In this document: in pieces, positions 1-6,253 of the stretch | How positions within the stretch are numbered: position 1 is the stretch's first letter | How the letters are laid out: every line of letters begins with the position of its first letter | Assembly: GCA_964592905.1 (NCBI GenBank) | Contig: CAZQGJ010000003.1 | Location: 1-34,204, forward strand | Source: CAZQGJ01 sp964592905 | GTDB taxonomy: Bacteria > Patescibacteriota > UBA1384 > CAYGGE01 | Direction: 5' to 3' | Length of the DNA: 34,204 nt | Notes under the pieces: model-generated | The model's database searches: none | What the model saw: only the letters and a program-made list of their open reading frames with translations | Told to the model about the DNA's origin: nothing | Position numbers and translations under genes: made by a program

Positions 1-1
1 G

Positions 2-205
2 CTTTGGAAACAATATTTTCAGTTTATGCTGGTCAATGCGATCGGCCTTGTCTTTAATAACGGTTTAACTTATCTCTTTACCAAGGTTGCTACCGTCGGT
101 AGCTACGAGCAGTCAGCGTTTTTAGCTAAATTATTAGCCAGCGGTCTAATTGTGATTTGGAATTACAGCATTAGTCGACTGGTTATCTTTAAACCGCACA
201 GCTAG
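2..205 (+). CDS. GtrA-like membrane protein, C-terminal part (5'-truncated by window edge)
   Basis: An open frame enters from the left edge and ends at TAG 203-205. It encodes about 67 residues with two hydrophobic stretches. The pattern is that of the C-terminal half of GtrA/DPMS-type four-helix proteins: a 'VNAIGLVFNNGLTYLF' helix, then a helix ending in 'NYSISRLVIFK', which matches the family's typical N-F-x(3)-R-x-x-V/I-F ending. GtrA-family proteins are small inner-membrane proteins thought to help move polyprenyl-linked sugars across the membrane or to accompany glycosyltransferases. That fits the glycan genes elsewhere in the window, but the role here is inferred. The start codon and N-terminal half lie outside the window. 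The stop overlaps the -35 box of the tRNA-Ser promoter. Confidence 0.72.
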   Translation, partial: LWKQYFQFMLVNAIGLVFNNGLTYLFTKVATVGSYEQSAFLAKLLASGLIVIWNYSISRLVIFKPHS

Positions 206-231
206 ACAACGAATTTTGAACCTGTTATATT
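203..231 (+). promoter_or_regulatory. sigma70-type promoter for tRNA-Ser
   Basis: The -35 box is TAGACA (203-208), followed by a 17-nt spacer and the -10 box TATATT (226-231). This predicts a start near 238, just before the mature tRNA at 241. The same TAGACA-17 arrangement precedes the tRNA-Arg gene at 4705. The -35 box overlaps the stop codon of the upstream gene. Confidence 0.7.
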
Positions 232-240
232 GGCAAAGAC

Positions 241-331
241 GGAGAGGTGGCTGAGTGGTCGAAAGCGACTCACTGCTAACGAGTTAAGCCTCATAAGGGC
301 TTCCAGGGTTCGAATCCCTGCCTCTCCGCCA
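241..331 (+). tRNA. tRNA-Ser(GCU)
   Basis: A class II tRNA of 91 nt. The acceptor GGAGAGG (241-247) pairs with CCTCTCC (321-327), followed by discriminator G and encoded CCA (329-331). The anticodon loop CTGCTAA carries GCT at 275-277, reading AGC/AGU. The long variable arm typical of tRNA-Ser is present, and the T-arm is CAGGG-TTCGAAT-CCCTG. Base pair 31-39 is an A-C mismatch, otherwise the anticodon stem is normal. The DUF1801 gene begins only 17 nt after the CCA and is probably co-transcribed. Confidence 0.96.
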
Positions 332-348
332 AGAGAATTGTAATTGAC

Positions 349-783
349 ATGAGTAGTACAAAAAGCAATGCACCGAAAACTCTGCCGTCGTCGGCTTCGG
401 TTACTGAATATTTAAGCCAACTACCAATTGAGAAACAGCAAGAGTGCGAGGCACTAATTAGGATCGCCAAGCAAGTTTGCGATTGGCCGCCAGTGCTTTG
501 GGGTGATAGGATTATTGGCTTTGGTCAATATAGTTACCAATATGCATCGGGCCGATCCGGTATCTGGCCAGCTTTTGGCTTTGCTCCAGCCGGGAAACGA
601 CTGACGATTTATATAACCAATGGCTTTGAAGGTACATTAGAACTCAATAAACAGCTCGTGGGCGCCTCATTCGGTAAATCTTGTCTCTATTTAAAGGAAC
701 TGGGCGATCAAAATCTCAGTATCGTCAAAGAACTCTTTCGTCAAGCGATGGAATATCGACAAAAGCATGATCAAGCGAGTTAA
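349..783 (+). CDS. DUF1801 (YdhG-like) protein
   Basis: The 144-residue protein is soluble and has no signal peptide. It has the DUF1801 pattern: an N-terminal helical part ('VTEYLSQLP' near residues 18-26, then a helix with 'EALIRIAKQV'), a central strand region containing G/Y-rich 'GFGQYSY' and 'PAFGFAPAGKRLTIYI', and the family's 'GKSCLYLKELGD' near residues 109-120. DUF1801 proteins are small alpha/beta proteins; some relatives are linked to iron storage or stress, but no activity is established for this branch. The gene follows tRNA-Ser by 17 nt, has no clear Shine-Dalgarno sequence, and its 3' end overlaps the next gene by 17 bp. The link to the membrane protein downstream may be only transcriptional. 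Confidence 0.8.
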   Translation: MSSTKSNAPKTLPSSASVTEYLSQLPIEKQQECEALIRIAKQVCDWPPVLWGDRIIGFGQYSYQYASGRSGIWPAFGFAPAGKRLTIYITNGFEGTLELNKQLVGASFGKSCLYLKELGDQNLSIVKELFRQAMEYRQKHDQAS

Positions 784-2422
784 AGCGCTGCCAGATCATT
801 GGCAATGGCTCTTAATTTTAGCCAGCTACATCGCAGCCCTAGCGCTACTAACCTGGCCCTGGCTAGTCGACTGGACGCATTATTATCTTTTTGATCAGGG
901 CGATGGCTACCAAAACATATGGAATAGTTGGTGGTTTGGACAGGTCTTACAGAGTTATTTCGACCAGACACCTGGGCATCTCAACCTCTTTTATACAAAC
1001 TATTTGCATTATCCGCACGGTGTCAATCTTGGTTTTCAGACCTTTTCAATCTGGAACTTGCTCTGGATTCAATTATTGCAAAATATTTTCAGTCCGCTGA
1101 TCAGCTTTAATCTGGTGATCGTTGCCGCCTATGTTCTAACGGCCTATTACGGCTTTTGTTTGGCCAGAAGTTTTGATGTTAGGCCGAGTTTAGCCTGGCT
1201 GGCTGGGCTGGCGATCGGCTTGAGTCAGTGGCACCTGACACACGGTTACGGCCACCTCAACCTAATTACTATCTACCCCTTAGTGGCGATGGCTTATTAC
1301 CTCAAAAAACGACAGTGGCTTGGGGTAACGTTAGCTCTGATATCGACCGGTTTAAGCGATTACTACTATCTATTATACGGTTTACTGATCATCGTGATCG
1401 TTCTTGCCACCGAGTTCAGAAGAAAGTTGAGACAACAGACTCCAGAGTCTATAAAAAGCAGACTGAACCTCAAGCTAAAGCTCCAAGAGTTTTGGTCAGA
1501 GCAACGCAGCTTTATCCTAGCCGTGGCGATAGCCGGACTAACGTTAAGTCCGGTAATCTGGCCAACCGTCATACAACTTTTTACCGATCCGACTCTCACC
1601 TCGCACAATCCAAAGGATTATGGAGTCGATCTGGCCTCGATCTTTTACCCCGGACAGATCTGGCGCTTTGGCTGGTTGACTCAAGCGCTCTGGTCAAGAA
1701 ACTATTTGGGTTTAATAGAGGGCTCGCAATATTTTGGCCTGCTCGGCCTATTTGGGTTATTTGCCTGGCTCTTGAGCTATCGTCGACTCTCGGCCGAGGC
1801 TAAGTGGCTGGGTTGGCTGGGTCTGATATTTTTGTCTCTAGCCATCGGCCCCACCTTACATTTATTCAGACATTCTTGGGATCTCTGGATCTCTCCTTAC
1901 AAAATCTTAACCACAGTCATGCCACCATTAAAACTAGCCGGTGTAGCTAGCCGTTACGCCAACGTTAGTCAGATTATCTTTGTCCTAATCGGTGCAATCT
2001 GTTTGCAGAAACTCTTACCAAAACAGCGACTCACTAGCTGGCTTTTAATTGGCTGTTTAGCAATAGTCATCGCTCTTGAATCATCGACTAGTCAACTGCC
2101 CCGGACTCCGGCGATCGTGCCAAAATGGCTCGAGAGCGTCAAGCGTCAGGGACCAATTATAGATCGACTACATACCCCAGAACAGGCGATGTACTGGCAG
2201 ACCATACACCATGAGCCGCTTTATGCCGGCTATGTCTCGAGACTGCCTGCCAGCACCGCCAGACAGACCAACCAGATCGGCGAGCTGATCAATAACCAAG
2301 ATTTCAATGCCTTGGGTCGACTCGGCTTTAGGCAAGTCATTGTGCCACTCGATAGCGATTGGCGCGGAACGCTGACAACGATTTATAGCGATGAAGAGTT
2401 GGCTATACTCCGTCTGCCTTAA
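767..2422 (+). CDS. Polytopic membrane protein, GT-C-like glycosyltransferase candidate
   Basis: The 551-residue protein has roughly ten to twelve hydrophobic segments and a short extracytoplasmic-like tail after about residue 450. Near residues 42-60 is an acidic/aromatic loop ('FDQGDGYQNIWNSWW'), and later 'LHYPHGVNL'. An acidic loop between the first helices plus many helices is the architecture of GT-C polyprenol-phosphate-sugar transferases and YfhO-like proteins. I do not recognise the exact family. If the assignment is right, it would transfer a sugar from a lipid carrier on the outer face of the membrane. The gene overlaps the DUF1801 gene by 17 bp, and the next gene starts 18 bp after its stop behind its own -10 box. 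The ATG at 767 is the first candidate and immediately precedes the first helix. Confidence 0.6.
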   Translation: MIKRVKALPDHWQWLLILASYIAALALLTWPWLVDWTHYYLFDQGDGYQNIWNSWWFGQVLQSYFDQTPGHLNLFYTNYLHYPHGVNLGFQTFSIWNLLWIQLLQNIFSPLISFNLVIVAAYVLTAYYGFCLARSFDVRPSLAWLAGLAIGLSQWHLTHGYGHLNLITIYPLVAMAYYLKKRQWLGVTLALISTGLSDYYYLLYGLLIIVIVLATEFRRKLRQQTPESIKSRLNLKLKLQEFWSEQRSFILAVAIAGLTLSPVIWPTVIQLFTDPTLTSHNPKDYGVDLASIFYPGQIWRFGWLTQALWSRNYLGLIEGSQYFGLLGLFGLFAWLLSYRRLSAEAKWLGWLGLIFLSLAIGPTLHLFRHSWDLWISPYKILTTVMPPLKLAGVASRYANVSQIIFVLIGAICLQKLLPKQRLTSWLLIGCLAIVIALESSTSQLPRTPAIVPKWLESVKRQGPIIDRLHTPEQAMYWQTIHHEPLYAGYVSRLPASTARQTNQIGELINNQDFNALGRLGFRQVIVPLDSDWRGTLTTIYSDEELAILRLP

Positions 2423-2428
2423 TCTCGC

Positions 2429-2434
2429 TATAAT
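2429..2434 (+). promoter_or_regulatory. Perfect -10 box (TATAAT) giving a probable leaderless start
   Basis: TATAAT lies six nucleotides before the ATG at 2441 and no Shine-Dalgarno sequence is present. The expected transcription start coincides with the A of the ATG. No convincing -35 hexamer was found at 16-18 nt. Confidence 0.55.
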
Positions 2435-2440
2435 AGAGCT

Positions 2441-2935
2441 ATGAATCAACCAACAGAGCCGATCGACAGTCCTGCGTCAGCTAGCTTTGAGTGGCGAACG
2501 CTCAGCTTTCCGCTGCATCAGAGGCATCAGTGGTGGTTTCCCATCTTTGCCTTGGTGACAGTCGCGCTCTTTGGTTTAACTATGGTGGCTGGCGAATATC
2601 TCATTGGCTGCATTGTGGTGGTTGGCGCCTACGTACTTTACGAACTAGCCAATCGGGAACCAGAAAAACTCTCGGTCAAAATCTCTGACGAGGGCGTGCA
2701 AATTGGAGATCGGATTATTGGCTATAGCGATTTACGACGCTTTTGGCTGATCGAAACCCCAGACCATCATCTATTACACCTCGAGCCTCAGGCCCGGCTG
2801 GGTTGGCCGATCACGATTCCCTACGAGGCAGAGGATAGACTAGCCATCCAAGAGGCCTTGCGACATCACTTAGATCAAGATCACGAGGCTAAAGAAGATT
2901 TAGCTGACCGAATTAACCGCTGGCTGAAGCTCTAA
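2441..2935 (+). CDS. Small membrane protein of unknown function
   Basis: The protein has 164 residues. After a polar N-terminus of about 28 residues come two adjacent hydrophobic segments (about 31-67) separated by a short 'GEY' turn. A soluble C-terminal domain of about 95 residues follows; its strand-rich start ('LSVKISDEGVQIGDRIIGYSDLRRFW') and final amphipathic helix resemble bacterial PH-like domains on membrane proteins. That resemblance is weak and I do not assign a family. The start is supported by the -10 box six nt upstream, which suggests a leaderless mRNA. The last 36 bp overlap tail-to-tail with the minus-strand gene ending at 2900. Confidence 0.7.
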   Translation: MNQPTEPIDSPASASFEWRTLSFPLHQRHQWWFPIFALVTVALFGLTMVAGEYLIGCIVVVGAYVLYELANREPEKLSVKISDEGVQIGDRIIGYSDLRRFWLIETPDHHLLHLEPQARLGWPITIPYEAEDRLAIQEALRHHLDQDHEAKEDLADRINRWLKL

Positions 2936-3625
2936 ATCAACACGAGCTCTCTCCAACTGAACCAGGACAACCAACCAGGCAAGATATGGAGCAGTTAGGC
3001 CATAAATAAAAATTCCAGGCCAAACAAGTATATTAACGTCGACTTGGTTAGAACCAGCAAAAATGATAGCCAAGACCAGCAATGAAAACAATAGAAGTGA
3101 AAACTGCAAAAGTAGGTGCCAATACTTTCTTCCGATCTGCACCACCCTCTTGATAGCGGCTAGTGGCCTCAGTTCACCTAAGACAACGATAAATCCGATA
3201 ATGAAGCATGAGCAAATAAATAAGGCCAGAACGGGCCAAGCAAAAATAGCCAGGATAGCTAATAATCCCACACTAAGTCCTAAACAGACCAGATTAAGCA
3301 ACAAGGCCAGTATGACCGGTACAAAGTATCGTCTCAAGGCAAGAATTGATCGAGACGAAAAATTTGCCGAAAGGCTGGCATTGCCTACGCAATCGGCTAC
3401 AAGAATTTGCAAGCAAGCTAGAGCGCATAGTCCTAGTAAAGCAACTAAAATTATGACTGGTAAAAAGCTGATTTCGTCCTGAAAATATAAGGCTGGAACG
3501 CCACAAAATAAATATGTCGCAAGGCTAAAACCCAAGGCTAGGACTAAAAAATATCGCCAATGACGCCCATAAAGAGTTATGAACGATATCGCGGCAGGCA
3601 AAGAATTTTGCTGCACGGGAATCAT
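2900..3625 (-). CDS. Polytopic membrane protein, unknown function
   Basis: The 241-residue protein is about 70% hydrophobic, with five to six likely membrane helices and a short polar C-terminus. The segment 'VVLGELRPLAAIKRVVQIGRKYW' (about residues 147-169) follows a long hydrophobic run. This resembles the 'long hydrophobic segment, then acidic/hydrophobic, then A-I/S-x-x-R' repeat of DUF975 or glycerophosphodiester-phosphodiesterase membrane-domain proteins. The upstream neighbour has the same pattern, so the two are probably distant paralogues acting together. The ATG lies four bp after the neighbour's stop, so the pair is one operon. No catalytic motif is visible. Confidence 0.72.
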   Translation of the reverse strand: MIPVQQNSLPAAISFITLYGRHWRYFLVLALGFSLATYLFCGVPALYFQDEISFLPVIILVALLGLCALACLQILVADCVGNASLSANFSSRSILALRRYFVPVILALLLNLVCLGLSVGLLAILAIFAWPVLALFICSCFIIGFIVVLGELRPLAAIKRVVQIGRKYWHLLLQFSLLLFSLLVLAIIFAGSNQVDVNILVWPGIFIYGLTAPYLAWLVVLVQLERARVDLELQPAVNSVS

Positions 3626-3629
3626 CCTA

Positions 3630-4592
3630 TTATTTGGAGCCGATATAGTCAGTATTAAAGATTAAATCCGTTCCAAAATTAATGAGAACGGTAATGCCTA
3701 GGAGTACGATAACCCCTATGATTGTAAGGGCCTTGGCCCACTTGATCCAAGAATCTGCCTTGATGACGATCAAGTCCTCATCAGTTTTAGATTCTGCCGA
3801 TTGACGATAGATCGATAAGAGGGAAAGCATCAGTATCAATGATAAGATCCAACTAGTTAGAGCGTTCAGCAACATACTTAAATTAGAACTTGAATTAGGC
3901 TGAAAGATAGAATCAACCAATGAACCGAACATGAAATATACAGCCATTAACTCGACCACAGTCCTAAAAGATCTCTTTAATTGACGAGTACTTGCGACTA
4001 TTGATGGCCAGACGGCAAGCTTACCCAAAACGATAAAGTAAGGTAGGAACATAAAACTCAGAGCCAGCCAAACACCGGGAACGATGAATAAGGTTAGTCC
4101 CGCCAAAACGATTAAACCGGAAACAAAACTAGCCAATACTAATGGCCAAAAGCTCTGACTTAGTAAAGTCTTGAACTTTGACCAGTACTGATTGCGGTTC
4201 GATTCGATAACTACCAGTAAGGCTATAGTTCTTACCGAAGTATAGAACGTGATCAGTCCGAGGGTTAACAGAACCGGCACGCTCAGCAAGAGTTGCCAAT
4301 AAGTTGCGCTATGCGTGTTGCGGACAGTGATCAACCAATCTTTGGCGGAATCGATCGAATTCAAGCGTAAGCCGAAGCCATTAATATCAACCTTGGTAAG
4401 ATCAAGAATATCAAGGCCGTTCAGAAGCCAACCACTCATCGCGATCACGACGAGAGTAATTAGTAACATTACAACCCAAGTGAGCACTTCGAGTGCGGCT
4501 AGATCCAAATATTTCGTTTTAAAAATAGCCCAAGCCTGCTTGAGATACCAAAAGCGGTCCAGAAATTTAGTTAGTGCTGATGTTTTTGACAT
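3630..4592 (-). CDS. Polytopic membrane protein, GdpD-membrane-domain/DUF975-like
   Basis: The 320-residue protein has about six membrane segments. The first part, 'YLKQAWAIFKTKYLDL' (about residues 17-32) followed by a hydrophobic helix, is typical of proteins with the membrane domain found before GlpQ-like phosphodiesterases. The central 'LTLFIVPGVWLALSFMFLP' then 'WPSIVASTRQLKRSF' is the characteristic I-P-G plus S-x-x-L-x-x-G/S element of that superfamily. No phosphodiesterase domain is fused. Translation start is supported by AAGGA about six nt before the ATG. It is the first gene of a two-gene operon with the 241-aa membrane protein. Function is unknown; a structural or transport role is only a guess. 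Confidence 0.72.
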   Translation of the reverse strand: MSKTSALTKFLDRFWYLKQAWAIFKTKYLDLAALEVLTWVVMLLITLVVIAMSGWLLNGLDILDLTKVDINGFGLRLNSIDSAKDWLITVRNTHSATYWQLLLSVPVLLTLGLITFYTSVRTIALLVVIESNRNQYWSKFKTLLSQSFWPLVLASFVSGLIVLAGLTLFIVPGVWLALSFMFLPYFIVLGKLAVWPSIVASTRQLKRSFRTVVELMAVYFMFGSLVDSIFQPNSSSNLSMLLNALTSWILSLILMLSLLSIYRQSAESKTDEDLIVIKADSWIKWAKALTIIGVIVLLGITVLINFGTDLIFNTDYIGSK

Positions 4593-4625
4593 TATATTCC
4601 TTGAAGCTCTCTAATTGACGACCTC

Positions 4626-4655
4626 ATTATGGCCGTTAGGCATTCATCATAGCAA
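4626..4655 (-). promoter_or_regulatory. Probable promoter of the two-gene membrane-protein operon
   Basis: On the minus strand a -35-like TTGCTA (4655-4650) is followed by an 18-nt spacer and CATAAT (4631-4626). The AAGGA ribosome-binding site and the ATG at 4592 lie about 30 nt downstream. It lies back to back with the tRNA-Arg promoter. Confidence 0.4.
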
Positions 4656-4667
4656 CTTCAACAGGGA

Positions 4668-4696
4668 TAGACAAGGAGTTTGATATCGGGTATAGT
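4668..4696 (+). promoter_or_regulatory. sigma70-type promoter for tRNA-Arg
   Basis: TAGACA (4668-4673), a 17-nt spacer and TATAGT (4691-4696) place the start near 4703, two nt before the tRNA. The -35 hexamer and spacing match those in front of tRNA-Ser at 203. Confidence 0.7.
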
Positions 4697-4704
4697 GCCG
4701 ATAG

Positions 4705-4780
4705 GCGCCTGTAGCTCAGTGGATAGAGCGTGTGCTTGCGGAGCACAAGGCCAGGGGTTCAAGTCCCTTCAGGCGCGCCA
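4705..4780 (+). tRNA. tRNA-Arg(GCG)
   Basis: A 76-nt tRNA with encoded CCA (4778-4780). The acceptor GCGCCTG pairs with CAGGCGC, the D-arm is GCTC-AGTGGATA-GAGC (an A in the D-loop, as usual for tRNA-Arg), and the anticodon stem TGTGC/GCACA flanks the loop TTGCGGA with GCG at 4738-4740. GCG reads CGC and, by wobble, CGU. Most bacteria instead use ACG converted to ICG by TadA, so the anticodon is unusual. The metallo-hydrolase gene follows 60 nt downstream and may be co-transcribed. Confidence 0.95.
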
Positions 4781-4839
4781 ACAGTAGTTTGTTTAAAATT
4801 TAGAATATGAACTCAAAAATAATCCAACTTTAACGGCTT

Positions 4840-5475
4840 ATGAAAATAACGAAATTTGGACATTGTTGCCTATTGATTGAAGTAGGTGGAGTCAAGATCT
4901 TGACCGACCCTGGAATCTACTCAACGCAACAGACTGAAGTAAAAAATATCGATTTTGTACTCATCACGCACGAACACGCCGATCATCTTCACATTGATTC
5001 TCTAAAAGAACTTTTGAAAAACAATCCGCAGACAGAAGTCATCACCAATAAGAGTGTTGGCGTATTATTAGAAATAAATCAAATAAGCTTCACATTAGTT
5101 GAAGATGGTCAAAGTTCTAGCATGCAGGGAGTTTTGATTGAGGGCTTTGGCAACGACCATGCCCTGATGCACCCCTTAATTTCGCCCATTCAGAACACTG
5201 GATATCTTATTGCAAACAAACTTTTCTATCCGGGCGATTCATTAACAATTCCAGAAAAACCGGTCGAGATCCTGGCTCTACCGGTGGCAGGACCGTGGAT
5301 GAAATTATCGGAGGCGATTGATTATGCGCTGGAGGTCAAACCAAAAACTTGTTTTCCTGTACACGAGGGCATCCTGAAACAACCAGGCTCTACCCACTTC
5401 ATCCCACCAAGCCTACTTGTGCCCAAGGGCATTCAATTCATCGTTTTAGAAATTGACAAGGAATATGAGTTTTAA
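4840..5475 (+). CDS. UlaG-like metallo-beta-lactamase-fold hydrolase
   Basis: The protein has 211 residues and is cytoplasmic (no signal peptide). It starts with the typical strand 'MKITKFGHCCLLIEVGGVKI' and 'LTDPG'. The zinc-binding signature 'THEHADH' follows at residues 43-49 (H44, H46, D48, H49). Further metal-ligand candidates are the aspartate in 'YPGDSL' and the histidine in 'CFPVHEG'. Relatives such as UlaG act on phosphate esters or lactones, but many members are annotated only as Zn-dependent hydrolases of this fold; the substrate here is unknown. No good Shine-Dalgarno sequence precedes the ATG. The histidine phosphatase gene starts ten bp after the stop, so the two are likely co-expressed. 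GC content is visibly lower than in the flanking genes. Confidence 0.85.
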   Translation: MKITKFGHCCLLIEVGGVKILTDPGIYSTQQTEVKNIDFVLITHEHADHLHIDSLKELLKNNPQTEVITNKSVGVLLEINQISFTLVEDGQSSSMQGVLIEGFGNDHALMHPLISPIQNTGYLIANKLFYPGDSLTIPEKPVEILALPVAGPWMKLSEAIDYALEVKPKTCFPVHEGILKQPGSTHFIPPSLLVPKGIQFIVLEIDKEYEF

Positions 5476-5485
5476 CTGAGTCAAC

Positions 5486-6199
5486 ATGCCCTCTCGAAAC
5501 GTTAATAATTCTCCCGGCAAAGCCGAGACAAGCAACCATAGAACTATCTATTTCGTTAGGCATGGTCAAGGTCTTGAAATAGATACTGCACTTGATCTAG
5601 ACATCCGGCTCGATCCTCCACTTAGTAGCCTAGGACTACAACAGGCTACACAAATTGCAGAACGTTTACAAAAGGTACAGTTTGACACCCTACTCTCAAG
5701 TCCATTAAGAAGAGCGAGAGAAACCACTCAGATCATTTCCAAAGCGACAGATAAACAGCCAGAATATTCAAATCTATTCGTAGAGAGGATCAAGCCGACC
5801 GAGCTCAACGGGATGCCCAGAATTGAAAAACAGGCAAGTAGCTTGTGGCAGGCATGGGAAGAGAGCCTCTATCAAACTAATCTGCGTCTAGCGGATGGCG
5901 AAAATTACGCTGACCTAATCGCAAGAGTAGATCGAGCAATAGAGTATCTCGATCTTAGGGAAGAGCAGACAATCGTTGTCGTCACACACGGGTTTTTCTT
6001 AAGAGCTATTATCGCTCGGATTCTATTGGGCGACCAACTGTCAGGTACATTACTAAGAACGTTTCTCAACAATACATCAACTAATAACACTGGACTCACC
6101 GCCTTCAGCCTGAGTCAAGAAGTAACACAGGCCCGTTGGAAACTGCTTTATTTCAACGATTATTCTCATCTACACGCCAAACTTGACAGCCGACTTTGA
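5486..6199 (+). CDS. Histidine phosphatase (phosphoglycerate-mutase-like) family protein
   Basis: The 237-residue protein has the family fold markers: 'FVRHGQG' at residues 23-29 with the phospho-accepting H26, 'SSPLRRARET' at 71-80 supplying arginines to the phosphate pocket, an acidic residue in 'FVERI' (E100) as likely proton donor, and 'VVTHGF' with the second histidine H168. The substrate cannot be read from sequence; family members range from phosphoglycerate mutases to sugar and nucleotide phosphatases. The first 18 residues are polar and probably flexible, so a slightly later start is possible. It lies ten bp downstream of the metallo-hydrolase, and its last codons overlap the first promoter of the protease gene. 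Confidence 0.85.
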   Translation: MPSRNVNNSPGKAETSNHRTIYFVRHGQGLEIDTALDLDIRLDPPLSSLGLQQATQIAERLQKVQFDTLLSSPLRRARETTQIISKATDKQPEYSNLFVERIKPTELNGMPRIEKQASSLWQAWEESLYQTNLRLADGENYADLIARVDRAIEYLDLREEQTIVVVTHGFFLRAIIARILLGDQLSGTLLRTFLNNTSTNNTGLTAFSLSQEVTQARWKLLYFNDYSHLHAKLDSRL

Positions 6200-6225
6200 C
6201 ACTTTTACGATAGAAAAGATATATA
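6183..6225 (+). promoter_or_regulatory. Two overlapping promoters for the large subtilase
   Basis: Two perfect TTGACA hexamers occur at 6183-6188 and 6196-6201. The first is followed after 17 nt by TACGAT (6206-6211). The second is followed after 18 nt by TATATA (6220-6225). Both would drive the gene starting at 6254. The first lies inside the 3' end of the histidine phosphatase gene. Confidence 0.55.
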
Positions 6226-6253
6226 TTTATTTCTGCGAGTCAAAGGCGGATCA

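Noticed and set aside
1228..1803. 191-codon plus-strand frame inside the large membrane-protein gene
   Set aside because: It is in another frame of a long hydrophobic coding region and has no recognisable motif or ribosome-binding site.
3063..3482. 139-codon plus-strand frame opposite the 241-aa membrane protein
   Set aside because: It is antisense to a clear multi-helix protein; composition is Lys/Thr/Ser-rich as expected from the reverse of hydrophobic codons.
4705..6250. Integration site at the tRNA-Arg 3' end
   Set aside because: No direct repeat of the tRNA end and no integrase or transposase gene were seen downstream; only composition hints remain.
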